Below, piece by piece: positions 7,282 through 15,734 of a stretch of 33,202 nucleotides of DNA. A program made the translations under genes and the position numbers. The notes beneath the pieces are model-generated. The model ran no database searches, was not told the origin of the DNA, and saw only the letters and a list, made by a program, of their open reading frames with translations. How positions within the stretch are numbered: the stretch's first letter is position 1; each line of letters starts with the position of its first letter. This DNA is from Myxococcales bacterium (GTDB lineage Bacteria; Myxococcota_A; Bradymonadia; REDH01), in contig CANMDT010000022.1 of the NCBI GenBank assembly GCA_947496715.1, forward strand, positions 1 to 33,202. Direction: 5' to 3'.

Positions 7282-9021
7282 CTAGGCGCGGAGGTCGCGG
7301 AGGAGCGCCTCGTCGGGGAGCTGCAGCGCGATGGTATGGCGGGTGACGCCAACGCCATGCTCGAGCAGCAGGGCGCCGAAGGTCTCGCGGTGGATGAGCG
7401 TGACCGGCGTGCCCTCTGCAGCAGCAGCGGTCGCATCATCTGCGAAGCCGCGGACGGCGAAGAGGATGAGGTCGTTGGAGCCTGCAGCCTCTCCGACTTC
7501 ACGGAGTGCTGCGACTTCTGCTGCCGTCGCCTGGCCGCGCGGCGAGACGACCGCGACGGTCATGTTGCGCGGCGTGAGGCTGCGGTCCTGGCGGGCGTGC
7601 AGGTAGCCCATGATGCTGTCTGCGCCTTCGCCCGTGGTGATGGCGGTGTAGCCAAGCTGGTTGAGCAGCAGCGAGAAGACGTGGGCGAGGTGGAGCTCGG
7701 AGAGCTGCTTGAGCGTGGTCAGGAGGCGGTCTTGGACCAGCTTGTTGTGGGCCTCGGCCCAGGCCTCGAGCGACTGGAGCGAGCGGCTGATGTCGCTCGT
7801 GACGGTGCCGGCAACGCCGAAGCCGTCGGGGCGGAGCTCCTCGATGAGCGGCGGCCGGCCGAGGGCGGAGCGGCGTGCAGCGCTTGCCCGGACGATGGCG
7901 CGGACGCCGTGGCCGCCGAGCTTGCCGATGGTGCCGACAGGGGCCGCGGTGAGGACCGCGCCGAGCTCTTCAGCGCGGGTCGAGGAGCCGGGCTGAAGCT
8001 TCGCGACGGCCTCGAAGAGGATGCGCTCGAGCTCCGTGGCAGCTGCGTCCGGTGCGAGGCGGGCGAGGGGGCGCTGTGGCTGCGCGTTTGCGGCGGGCTG
8101 CAGGTTTGCGGCGGGCTGCGCGTTTGCGGCGGGCTGCTGGCGGTTGCGATCGCGATCTCCGCCGTCGCGGTTGTTGTCGCCGCGGTTGTTGTCGCCACGG
8201 TTGTTGTCGCCGCGGGGGCTCTCATTGCGCTGGGGCTGCGCGGCGGCTGTTGCGGGGCGCTCCTCGGGAGCCTCGTCGCCTTCCTCGTCGGAGCCCTCGG
8301 TGCCCTCTTCATCCTCACGGCCGCGACCCCGTCCACCACGACGGCCGCGACGCTTGCGGCGGCGCTCGGCGTTGGCGGTCGAAGGGGCATCGAGGACGGT
8401 ACCGCCAGCGGTAGGTGCGTCGTCGAGCGTCTCTCCGAAGAGGGCGAGCGGCTCCACATCGGAGGGGTCCCACTCGAGGTCGAGCGCGGTCGTGACCTCG
8501 GTCTGCTCCTCTGCGGCCGGCTCCTCTGCTGCCTCGGTCTCTGCAACGGTTGCAGCGGCGGCCTCGGCAGCAGCAGCCTCTGCGGCAGCCTCTGCGGCGA
8601 GGGTCTTTGCCGACTTCTTGCGGCCCTTGGCAGGCTTCTCGGCGACGATCTCTGCGGCCTCTGCAGCAGGCTCTTCGACCGGCGCCGGTGCGACGGCCGG
8701 GGCCTTCTGCGCCGCTACGGGAGCGGCGACGGGCGCGGGGGCGGGCTCAGCCGCAGGCTGGCGGAAGGAGAGCGTCTCTTTGGCGTCGGCCGGGTCTGCG
8801 CCAGCCTTGAGCGCGAAGACGCCGGGGCGGGCCTGCTCGATGAGGGCCAGACCATTGGGCTTCTTGACCTCCTGCTGGAGGCGGGCGTGCATGGTCTCCT
8901 CGGGCGTCTTGCCGACGTGGCTGAGGAGGGAGCGCCGGATCGCGTTCTCGGTGATTTTCTTGTAGTGGAGCGGGCGGCCGGCCTCGCGGAGAACTTCGAC
9001 GGCGGCTTCGTAGAATGTCAT
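7282..9021 (-). CDS. HARE-HTH protein with basic low-complexity linker and Mrr-like C-terminal domain
   Basis: A 579-residue protein of three parts. Residues 1-75 (FYEAAVEVLREAGRPLHYKKIT ... ARPGVFALKAG) are a HARE-HTH winged-helix domain of the type found in RNA polymerase delta and ASXL. Residues about 76-310 are disordered: Ala/Glu/Pro-rich, then [17 protein letters not shown], an acidic patch, three GDNNR repeats and PAANxQ repeats. The C-terminal part (about 310-579) ends in LSELHLAHVFSLLLNQLGYTAITT ... DLILFAVRGF ... VTLIHRETFGALLLEHGVGV, which resembles the Mrr restriction-endonuclease fold. The expected D...(E/Q)xK residues are not apparent; VAVVSP stands where QxK would be. It is probably a nucleic-acid-binding, non-cleaving protein. 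The start at 9021 is where homology begins. lipB follows after four bases. Confidence 0.75.
   Translation of the reverse strand: MTFYEAAVEVLREAGRPLHYKKITENAIRRSLLSHVGKTPEETMHARLQQEVKKPNGLALIEQARPGVFALKAGADPADAKETLSFRQPAAEPAPAPVAAPVAAQKAPAVAPAPVEEPAAEAAEIVAEKPAKGRKKSAKTLAAEAAAEAAAAEAAAATVAETEAAEEPAAEEQTEVTTALDLEWDPSDVEPLALFGETLDDAPTAGGTVLDAPSTANAERRRKRRGRRGGRGRGREDEEGTEGSDEEGDEAPEERPATAAAQPQRNESPRGDNNRGDNNRGDNNRDGGDRDRNRQQPAANAQPAANLQPAANAQPQRPLARLAPDAAATELERILFEAVAKLQPGSSTRAEELGAVLTAAPVGTIGKLGGHGVRAIVRASAARRSALGRPPLIEELRPDGFGVAGTVTSDISRSLQSLEAWAEAHNKLVQDRLLTTLKQLSELHLAHVFSLLLNQLGYTAITTGEGADSIMGYLHARQDRSLTPRNMTVAVVSPRGQATAAEVAALREVGEAAGSNDLILFAVRGFADDATAAAAEGTPVTLIHRETFGALLLEHGVGVTRHTIALQLPDEALLRDLRA
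8081..8134. repeat. Three tandem 18-base repeats in the linker of the HARE-HTH gene
   Basis: The unit TGCGCGTTTGCGGCGGGC occurs three times in a row; the middle copy differs at two positions (TGCAGG). On the coding (minus) strand it encodes the PAANxQ repeats. The period is a multiple of three, so copy-number change would preserve the frame. Confidence 0.85.
8168..8212. repeat. Three tandem 15-base repeats in the linker of the HARE-HTH gene
   Basis: The unit CGGTTGTTGTCGCCG occurs three times, with one substitution in the last base of the middle copy. It encodes GDNNR x3 on the minus strand and lies 33 bases from the 18-base repeat array. The near-perfect identity suggests recent expansion. 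Confidence 0.85.
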
Positions 9022-9117
9022 GGGATTTGGATGCCTGGTAGGATGCAGCAGTCGAGGTGGCGGACCAACGCACTGCCCGTGAGATGGCGGCGCGTGGGCG
9101 CTCGCCGAGTGGCTGGG

Positions 9118-9146
9118 GAGATAGCACCTTGCACGGGTGACCTCAA
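9118..9146 (-). promoter_or_regulatory. Candidate promoter for the HARE-HTH/lipB genes
   Basis: On the minus strand, TTGAGG (9146-9141), a 17-base spacer and TATCTC (9123-9118), preceded directly by TGC, form an extended -10 element. The predicted leader to the start at 9021 is about 90 bases. The 158-base divergent region also has a weak plus-strand candidate, TTGCAC (9130-9135) with GAGAAT (9154-9159), that could serve the gene at 9180. The two would overlap. Confidence 0.4.
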
Positions 9147-9179
9147 GGCGAGCGAGAATCTGGCACGGGTTGGGGCGCT

Positions 9180-11432
9180 GTGACGGAGCGGGCACCGCTG
9201 TCGATAGAGGTGTCGCGCCGATGGCGTGACGACCTGGTGCGTTGGCTGGAGAGTCCGGCTGGGCAGCAGCCGTCGCGGCGGTTCTCCGGCAGCGCGCTGG
9301 AGGCTGCCGTCATGCTCCGTCTTGGCGACGAGGGCTACGGCGCGGGGCTGCCCGACGAGCCGCTGCTGCCCTGGCTGCAGCGCTATGCGAAGGCGGTGGG
9401 CGACCTGCAGCGGAGCCGGTTGACCACGGTGGTGGTGACCTGGCAGCGGAGCGCGCTCGAACTGCATCTGACTCGGTCCGGGAACACAGAGGTGCTGCTG
9501 TCGCTGCACGGCTCGGGCGCCTCGGAGGAAGGCTCTGTCTGGCGGCTGCCGGTGGTGCTGGCGGAGCTGCGCGAGGCGCTGGCGCTGACAGTGGAGGAGA
9601 TGGTCGACGCGCTCGACAGTCTCGAGACAGCCGGGCTGGTTGCGGAGCTGCGCGGCTGGCTGCTGGGGCTGGTTGCGGAGCTGCAGGAGGGGAGCATCGC
9701 ACCGCCGCTGGCGACGCTCCGTGGCCGGCGCGACCCGCGGATCATCGAGGTCTCGACCTCCGACGCGGAGGGGCGCTCGCTCGTGACGACGCTTCGGCAG
9801 CTCGAGCCGGCGCTGCTCTATGCGGGTGAATCGGTGGCCCATGGCGGAGCGCTTGTGCTGGGTGGCTTCGCGATGCTGTCGGTGCCCTTTGGCGGCAGTC
9901 GGCGCTGGGAGGGGAGCGTGCTCCGGCGCTGGCTGGAGGTGGCGGAGGGGCTGCTGCGGCAGGCGCCCGATGGGCTGGTCTCCGAAGGGCCGATCGTGAC
10001 TGACGCGGCGCCGGATGGGGCCTTGCTGGTGGGCGAGCTGGCCTCGCTGCTGGGTGAGCATCTGTCGGGGCTCGCCGAGGCGCTGCTGCGGGAGCAGCCG
10101 CTGCTCGAGGTGCACGCGGGGTTTGCGTCGCTGCGGGCGACGGCGCTCTCGCTGCGCCGGCATGGGAGCGGGCGATGGCAGCCTGTGGCGGCCCGTAGGC
10201 AGGTGCCCGCCAAGGTGGCGCTGTCGGCGGTGCCCGCAACGCCGGTCGCGGTGCAGGGCGTTGCGCCGGAGCGGGTCCGGCAGATGGGCTATCATCGACA
10301 CTGGACGGTCTCGGTTCCGCCCTCGTCGGGTCGAGGCGGCGGCACGGTCTGGGGCAACGATGCGGTGGCGGTGACTTCGCCGCGGGGGCTCGAGGTATTT
10401 CGGCTAGCGACGGGCGAGCTCGCGTGGAAATCCGATGCCCGCGCGCGGGGTCGATGGTGCTCTTCGGGCGCAGGCCTCTTTGGGCTGGGCGATGGGCTGC
10501 TGCGGCGCGTCGCCTGGAGCACGGGCGAAACTGTTGGCGTCGATTGGCACATCCCGAGCGATCGACTCGCGGTCGCCCTTTCGACCTCCGGCGGTGCGCT
10601 CTGCCTGTCGGAGAGTGGGCTGCTGGGCCGCTGGTTGGACGAGGCCTCGGCCCTTCGCTGGACGGCCGCTACTGCCGTGCCAGGCGCCGGCGACCTCTTT
10701 GTTGGGCGACGGAACGCGCTCGTTGTGGGGCCGGCGGGCGAGTTCGTACGGGTCGGGCTGCAGCGCGGCACACTGGGCGAGGCGTTGGTGCTCCCTTGGT
10801 CGGTTCGGACGGCAGCGCGGGCGGGCGACCTTGTCTGGGTGGAGGGTTACGCAGCGGAGGCTGTGCTGCTCGGCATCGACGCGGCGAGCCAGAGCGTCCG
10901 GCTGCCGGTGGAGGGCGAGGTCGCGCAGCTCTGGGAGATGGCCGACGGCGGCTTCGGGCGGCTCGCGGAGAGCGAGGCCGGCTGGCTCTTTGAGGTGTGG
11001 GCGGGCAGCGGCGCGATGCCGGAGCGTCTCTGCAGGTTGCGGCTCGCCGCAGAGCTCACGGTGGGCCGCAACATCGTGGCGCTGCGAGACGGCGTCGTGA
11101 TTGCGGTGCGCGATGGCCTCATCCGGTTTGGCGTGGAGGGAGGCGCCGTCGTGGAGCGGTGGCGGCGGCCGCTGGTCGGCGGTGAGCCCGGCGCTCCTGT
11201 CCGGCTTGTGGTGGACCGGTCGGAGAGCTTCATCGCCGAGCTTGGCGAGACGGTAGCAGTGCGGTCGCTGCAGACGGGACGGACCCTCCACACCATGGCT
11301 GCGCTCTGGGAGCAGGCCTCAGAGGAACGCCTGCTGGAGGATGGCAGCCTCTTTGTGGTCGAGCCTGCGGGTCGTGGCGGCGCGGTGCTGCACGGTCTGC
11401 CGGCGCCCGGTTGGCTCGGCCTCGTGGGCTAG
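9180..11432 (+). CDS. Uncharacterised 750-residue protein with C-terminal beta-propeller-like repeats
   Basis: I do not recognise a named family. The protein has no signal peptide or membrane segment, so it is probably cytoplasmic. Residues 1-360 form a helical N-terminal region (RRWRDDLVRWLES, LLPWLQRYAKAVGDL, LAELREALALTVEEMVDAL), which includes a repeated VAELRGWLLGLVAEL stretch. From about residue 365 (GYHRHWTVSVPP) the sequence becomes repeated beta-strands. Each is of the type [hydrophobic]xLxTGExxW, for example LEVFRLATGELAWKSD and VAVRSLQTGRTLHTM, as in PQQ-like or quinoprotein-like propellers. The GTG start at 9180 lacks a strong Shine-Dalgarno. The gene is divergent from the HARE-HTH gene, and its TAG stop shares CTAG (11429-11432) with the stop of the convergent phosphoesterase gene. 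Function unknown. Confidence 0.75.
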   Translation: MTERAPLSIEVSRRWRDDLVRWLESPAGQQPSRRFSGSALEAAVMLRLGDEGYGAGLPDEPLLPWLQRYAKAVGDLQRSRLTTVVVTWQRSALELHLTRSGNTEVLLSLHGSGASEEGSVWRLPVVLAELREALALTVEEMVDALDSLETAGLVAELRGWLLGLVAELQEGSIAPPLATLRGRRDPRIIEVSTSDAEGRSLVTTLRQLEPALLYAGESVAHGGALVLGGFAMLSVPFGGSRRWEGSVLRRWLEVAEGLLRQAPDGLVSEGPIVTDAAPDGALLVGELASLLGEHLSGLAEALLREQPLLEVHAGFASLRATALSLRRHGSGRWQPVAARRQVPAKVALSAVPATPVAVQGVAPERVRQMGYHRHWTVSVPPSSGRGGGTVWGNDAVAVTSPRGLEVFRLATGELAWKSDARARGRWCSSGAGLFGLGDGLLRRVAWSTGETVGVDWHIPSDRLAVALSTSGGALCLSESGLLGRWLDEASALRWTAATAVPGAGDLFVGRRNALVVGPAGEFVRVGLQRGTLGEALVLPWSVRTAARAGDLVWVEGYAAEAVLLGIDAASQSVRLPVEGEVAQLWEMADGGFGRLAESEAGWLFEVWAGSGAMPERLCRLRLAAELTVGRNIVALRDGVVIAVRDGLIRFGVEGGAVVERWRRPLVGGEPGAPVRLVVDRSESFIAELGETVAVRSLQTGRTLHTMAALWEQASEERLLEDGSLFVVEPAGRGGAVLHGLPAPGWLGLVG

Positions 11433-12175
11433 ATGCCCAGGTAGAGCCGCTTGCCGAAGTCGGGCGAGAGCTGGTGCATCGCGAGGATGGCCTCTGCCGC
11501 GGTGGCCAGGTCGTAGTCGATGCGGTAGAAGGAGAGCTCGCGCGTGACCGTGTCGTAGAGGGTGTAGCAGGCACGGGCGTCGTTATCGCGCGGCTGGCCC
11601 ACCGAACCGACCGTGACCACATACTTCCGATCAGGGTCGAACTTCATGACCGAGCCGTGAACCTCGCGAACGCGGACGGCCTGACCGTCGCGCCAGAGCT
11701 CGTAGCTTTTCGTGAGGTGGCTGTGGCCCATGAAGGTGACGGGCGCGAGCGTGTGGTAGTGGTCGGTGAGGCCGATGGCCTGCGCGTTGTTGAAGACATA
11801 GTCGAAGTTATCGGGGTTGACCGGGCTGCCGTGTGAGAAGCAGATGTCTTCGTGCATGACCGTATAGGGTAGGCTGTGTAGCCACGCTATGTTGGAGGCG
11901 CTCAGCAGCGACTTGTGGTGGTCGAGCGCATGCTTGGCGGCGTCGTAGTAGAAGCCGTAGTCCATGCGATCGGCGACGGCGGCGTCGTGGTTTCCGACGA
12001 TGCAGTGTTTGACGAGCGGCCGCACGATGTTGCAGCACTGCTCAGGAAAGCCCCCGTAGCCGACGACATCGCCGAGGCAGACATACATGTCTGGCTGCAT
12101 TGCGGCGTAGGCCTTGAGGACCACCTCCAGCGCGGGTAGGTTGGCGTGGACATCACTGAAGATGGCGATTTTCAT
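11429..12175 (-). CDS. Calcineurin-like metallophosphoesterase
   Basis: A 248-residue protein of the Metallophos_2 (YfcE/MJ0936-like) type. All metal-binding motifs are seen: SDVHAN (Asp8, His10), LGDVVGYG (Asp36), GNHD (Asn62, His63), FSHGSP and GHSHLTKS. Members are Mn-dependent phosphodiesterases or phosphatases, often with cyclic nucleotide or nucleotide substrates; the substrate here cannot be told. No signal peptide is present, so it is cytoplasmic. It starts at the ATG at 12175 and is divergent from icmF, with 157 bases between. That gap holds a seven-base inverted repeat, GAACCGC (12193-12199) and GCGGTTC (12219-12225), of unknown meaning. Confidence 0.9.
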   Translation of the reverse strand: MKIAIFSDVHANLPALEVVLKAYAAMQPDMYVCLGDVVGYGGFPEQCCNIVRPLVKHCIVGNHDAAVADRMDYGFYYDAAKHALDHHKSLLSASNIAWLHSLPYTVMHEDICFSHGSPVNPDNFDYVFNNAQAIGLTDHYHTLAPVTFMGHSHLTKSYELWRDGQAVRVREVHGSVMKFDPDRKYVVTVGSVGQPRDNDARACYTLYDTVTRELSFYRIDYDLATAAEAILAMHQLSPDFGKRLYLGI

Positions 12176-12332
12176 GCGGACTCTTCGAGGTTGAACCGCC
12201 TTCGTAGAACATAGCGGCGCGGTTCGCCACCCCGCATTGCTTGTCGGGGGGCGCGGCTCTGACTAGCAGGGCGGCACCGCGCGGCGGCCGATAGCGTCGG
12301 CGTCGTCTCGCAACCTCCCCACCGGTGACTCC

Positions 12333-15300
12333 GTGGCCTCTCATCTTCGGTTCGAGTTCCGTCCCCGTTTCGTGACTGCGGCGAGCCTCTTCGACGGCCA
12401 CGACGCCTCGATCAACATCATCCGTCGGGTGCTGCAGGCGGCCGGAGCTGAGGTCATTCACCTGGGGCACGACCGGTCGGTTTCCGAGGTGGTGCGGAGC
12501 GCGGTGCAGGAGGATGCGCGCGGCCTTGCGGTCTCGTCGTACCAGGGCGGCCACAACGAGTACTTCACCTATCTCCTCGACCTGCTCCGCGGTCAGAACC
12601 GGGGCGACCTGAAGGTCTTTGGCGGCGGCGGCGGGACCATCACCGATGCGGAGATCGCGGCGCTGGAGGAGGCCGGCGTAGCCCGCATCTACTCTGCCGA
12701 GACAGGGCGCCGGATTGGGCTCGAGGGCATGGCAGCGGAGATGATGGCGCTGGTACGCGGGCAGGGCGAAGTGGCGGGCGAGCCGGCGGAGATTCATGCA
12801 GGGCTGACCGAGTCGGCCGTCGCACGCTGGCTGACCTGGGCCGAGGCTGTGGTCGAGGCTGCGATGGACGGCAGTGCTGAGGCGATCGCCTGGCGCGAAC
12901 GGCTCGAGGCCTCGGCTGCGCAGGCGCGGCTGCGGACGGTTGTGGTGGGCATCACGGGCACCGGCGGAGCGGGCAAGTCGTCGCTCACCGACGAACTGGT
13001 GCGGCGATTCCTGACCTCCTACCCGGAGCTCCGCATCGGCGTCATCAGCGTCGACCCGACCCGCAAGCGAACCGGTGGCGCGCTGCTCGGCGATCGCATC
13101 CGGATGAACGCTGTCTTTGACGACCGCGTCTTCATGCGTTCGCTTGCCACGCGGCAGGCCGACCGGGCGCTGTCGGAGGCCTCGGAGGATTGCGCGCGGG
13201 TGCTCGCGCTCGCCGGCTACGACCTCATCCTGCTGGAGACCGCGGGCATTGGCCAGAGCGACTCCAAGGTGACCGAACTCTGCGACGTCTCGCTCTATGT
13301 GATGACGCCGGAGTTCGGCGCGCCGTCGCAGCTCGAGAAGATAGAGATGCTCGACTATGCCGACCTCGTTGCCATCAACAAGGCCGACAAGCGTGGCTCC
13401 GAAGATGCCCGCAAGTATGTTGCCAAGCAGATGCAGCGGAACCGGGTGCAGTTTGACCGCGACCCCGACACCATGCCGGTCTTCACCTGCTCCGCATCGC
13501 GCTTCGGCGACGCCGGCGTGAACCGTCTCTTCGGCGCTCTCACGCAGCGTATCTCGGACGTGCGGAGCGGCTGGGTTCCCGCGATCGTCAACGACGCTGT
13601 GCCGTCGCTCCCGACCGTCGTGCCCTCGTCGCGCACCCGCTACCTGTCGGAGATTGGTGACACCGTTCGCGGCTATCACCAACGGGGCGGAGAGCAGGCG
13701 CGGCAGCTTCGCAGCGCCGACGGCCTCTCGCGATCGCTGGCGGTGCTCGGCGCGGCCGCACCGGGCCCGCTCGACCGGGCTGAGCCAGGCATCGAGCCGG
13801 TTCAGGCCGCGCTGGCGGCAAAGTTCAACGAGGTGATGGAGAAGGTTCCTATGCCGAGCCGCGCACTGGTTGCGTCGGCCGCCAAAGACATCGCGGCGGT
13901 CACGGCTGAAGAGAATGTCTATGCCGTGCGCGGTCGTGAGATCCGGCTTCCGAACCATCGCAAGACGCTCTCCGACAGTTCCGTCCCGAAGGTGGCGGCA
14001 CCGCAGACCACCGACTGGGCCGAGCTTCTCCGCTGGCGCATGAAGGAGAACCTGCCGGGCCAGTTCCCTTTCACCGCTGGCGTCTTCCCCTACAAGCGCG
14101 AAGGCGAAGACCCGACCCGCATGTTTGCCGGCGAAGGTGGCCCGGAGCGGACCAACCGCCGCTTCCACTACGTCTCCAAAGGGCAGCTGGCGGCGCGCCT
14201 GTCGACGGCCTTTGACTCGGTCACGCTCTACGGTCGTGACCCGGACCGCCGGCTCGACATCTGGGGCAAGGTAGGCAACTCGGGCGTGAGCGTTGCGACG
14301 GTGGACGACGCCAAGCGGCTCTACTCGGGCTTCGACCTCGGCGCGCCGACCACCAGCGTCTCGATGACCATCAACGGCCCCGCGCCCATCATCCTGGCGA
14401 TGTACTGCAACGCAGCCATCGACCAGGCCGTGGAGAAGCGGCTGGCTGCAACCGGACGCCTCGAAGAGGTGGTTGCGCGGCTCGAGCGCGAAGGGCGGCG
14501 CGCCCCCTACCGGGCTGCGGAGCTGCCCGAGGGCCACAACGGGCTCGGCCTCGCGCTGCTCGGCGTCTCGGGCGACGAGGTGCTCTCCGCGGAGGAGTAT
14601 GCAGAGGTGAAGGCCGCGACGCTCCGGCAGATTCGGGGCACCGTGCAGGCCGACATCCTCAAGGAGGATCAGGCGCAGAACACCTGCATCTTCTCGACCG
14701 ACTTCTCGCTCAAGTTGATGGGCGACATTCAGGCCTACTTCGTCGAGAAGCAGGTGCAGAACTTCTACTCCGTCTCCATCTCGGGCTACCACATCGCCGA
14801 GGCAGGAGCGAACCCCATCACCCAGCTGGCCTTCACGCTCGCCAACGGCTTCACCTTCGTGGAGTACTACCTGTCGCGCGGCATGAAGATTGATGACTTT
14901 GCGCGCAACCTAAGCTTCTTCTTCAGCAACGGACTCGACGCCGAGTATGCGGTCATCGGCCGCGTGGCGCGCCGCATCTGGGCCATCGCGATGCGCGAGA
15001 AGTATGGCGCCAATGAGCGGAGCCAGCAGCTCAAGTATCACATCCAGACCTCGGGGCGATCGCTGCATGCGCAGGAGATCGACTTCAACGACATCCGGAC
15101 TACGCTTCAGGCCTTCTATGCGCTGGCCGACAACTGCAACAGCCTGCACACCAACGCCTACGACGAGGCCATCACCACGCCCACCGAAGAGTCGGTGCGG
15201 CGGGCGCTCGCGATCCAGCTCATCAGCAACCGCGAGCTCGGACTGCTGTTCAATGAGAACCCGCTCCAGGGCAGCTACCTCATCGAGCAGCTGACCACGA

Positions 15301-15734
15301 TTGTGGAGGAGGCGGTGCTCGAGGAGTTCGACCGGCTCACCGAGCGCGGCGGCGTGCTCGGCGCCATGGAGCTGATGTACCAGCGTGCGAAGATTCAGGA
15401 AGAGTCGATGCACTACGAGCACAAGAAGTTCAGCGGCGAGCTGCCCATCATCGGCGTCAACACCTTCCTGTCGCCGAACCCGCCCGAGGGTGTGGTGGAG
15501 ATTGAGGTGGCGCGCGCGACAGACGCAGAGAAGCTGGAGCAGATTGATGGGCTCGAGGCCTTCAAGCGGGCGCGTGCTGACCGCTCCGGACCGGCGCTGG
15601 CGGAGCTCAAGCGGGTTGCCATCGCTGGCGAGAATGTCTTCGAGACGCTGCTCGAGACGGTCAAACACTGCTCGCTCGGGCAGGTCACCGAGGCGCTCTT
15701 CTCGGTCGGCGGTCAGTACCGGCGGGGCATGTAG
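12333..15734 (+). CDS. icmF: Fused isobutyryl-CoA mutase (IcmF)
   Basis: A 1133-residue three-part enzyme. An N-terminal cobalamin domain has DGHDAS with the likely cobalt-ligand His23. A MeaB-type G-protein chaperone follows, with a P-loop GTGGAGKSS (Lys215) and a guanine-specificity NKAD (349-352). The C-terminal domain is a (alpha/beta)8 mutase. This order is diagnostic of IcmF. The two specificity residues that are Tyr89 and Arg207 in methylmalonyl-CoA mutase are here Phe598 (TRMFAGEGG) and Gln782 (DQAQNTCIF), matching isobutyryl/n-butyryl-CoA use, not methylmalonyl-CoA. It interconverts these acyl-CoAs with adenosylcobalamin; the G domain gates cofactor loading. The GTG start at 12333 has a poor ribosome site. 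Its stop overlaps the mnmA start by one base (TAGTG). Confidence 0.95.
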   Translation: MASHLRFEFRPRFVTAASLFDGHDASINIIRRVLQAAGAEVIHLGHDRSVSEVVRSAVQEDARGLAVSSYQGGHNEYFTYLLDLLRGQNRGDLKVFGGGGGTITDAEIAALEEAGVARIYSAETGRRIGLEGMAAEMMALVRGQGEVAGEPAEIHAGLTESAVARWLTWAEAVVEAAMDGSAEAIAWRERLEASAAQARLRTVVVGITGTGGAGKSSLTDELVRRFLTSYPELRIGVISVDPTRKRTGGALLGDRIRMNAVFDDRVFMRSLATRQADRALSEASEDCARVLALAGYDLILLETAGIGQSDSKVTELCDVSLYVMTPEFGAPSQLEKIEMLDYADLVAINKADKRGSEDARKYVAKQMQRNRVQFDRDPDTMPVFTCSASRFGDAGVNRLFGALTQRISDVRSGWVPAIVNDAVPSLPTVVPSSRTRYLSEIGDTVRGYHQRGGEQARQLRSADGLSRSLAVLGAAAPGPLDRAEPGIEPVQAALAAKFNEVMEKVPMPSRALVASAAKDIAAVTAEENVYAVRGREIRLPNHRKTLSDSSVPKVAAPQTTDWAELLRWRMKENLPGQFPFTAGVFPYKREGEDPTRMFAGEGGPERTNRRFHYVSKGQLAARLSTAFDSVTLYGRDPDRRLDIWGKVGNSGVSVATVDDAKRLYSGFDLGAPTTSVSMTINGPAPIILAMYCNAAIDQAVEKRLAATGRLEEVVARLEREGRRAPYRAAELPEGHNGLGLALLGVSGDEVLSAEEYAEVKAATLRQIRGTVQADILKEDQAQNTCIFSTDFSLKLMGDIQAYFVEKQVQNFYSVSISGYHIAEAGANPITQLAFTLANGFTFVEYYLSRGMKIDDFARNLSFFFSNGLDAEYAVIGRVARRIWAIAMREKYGANERSQQLKYHIQTSGRSLHAQEIDFNDIRTTLQAFYALADNCNSLHTNAYDEAITTPTEESVRRALAIQLISNRELGLLFNENPLQGSYLIEQLTTIVEEAVLEEFDRLTERGGVLGAMELMYQRAKIQEESMHYEHKKFSGELPIIGVNTFLSPNPPEGVVEIEVARATDAEKLEQIDGLEAFKRARADRSGPALAELKRVAIAGENVFETLLETVKHCSLGQVTEALFSVGGQYRRGM

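Noticed and set aside
8081-8212. Repeat array considered as CRISPR or a binding-site array
   Set aside because: The units are contiguous, without spacers, and are in phase with the coding frame, so they are protein-repeat DNA.
7009-9183. A 724-codon plus-strand open frame opposite lipB and the HARE-HTH gene
   Set aside because: It crosses two genuine genes, is dominated by Leu/Gly/Arg repeats and has no recognisable domain. It is a shadow of the minus-strand coding.
12153-14792. A long open frame on the minus strand opposite icmF (879 codons)
   Set aside because: It mirrors the codon positions of icmF, has low-complexity Arg/His/Val-rich content and matches no family. GC-rich genes routinely leave such antisense frames open.
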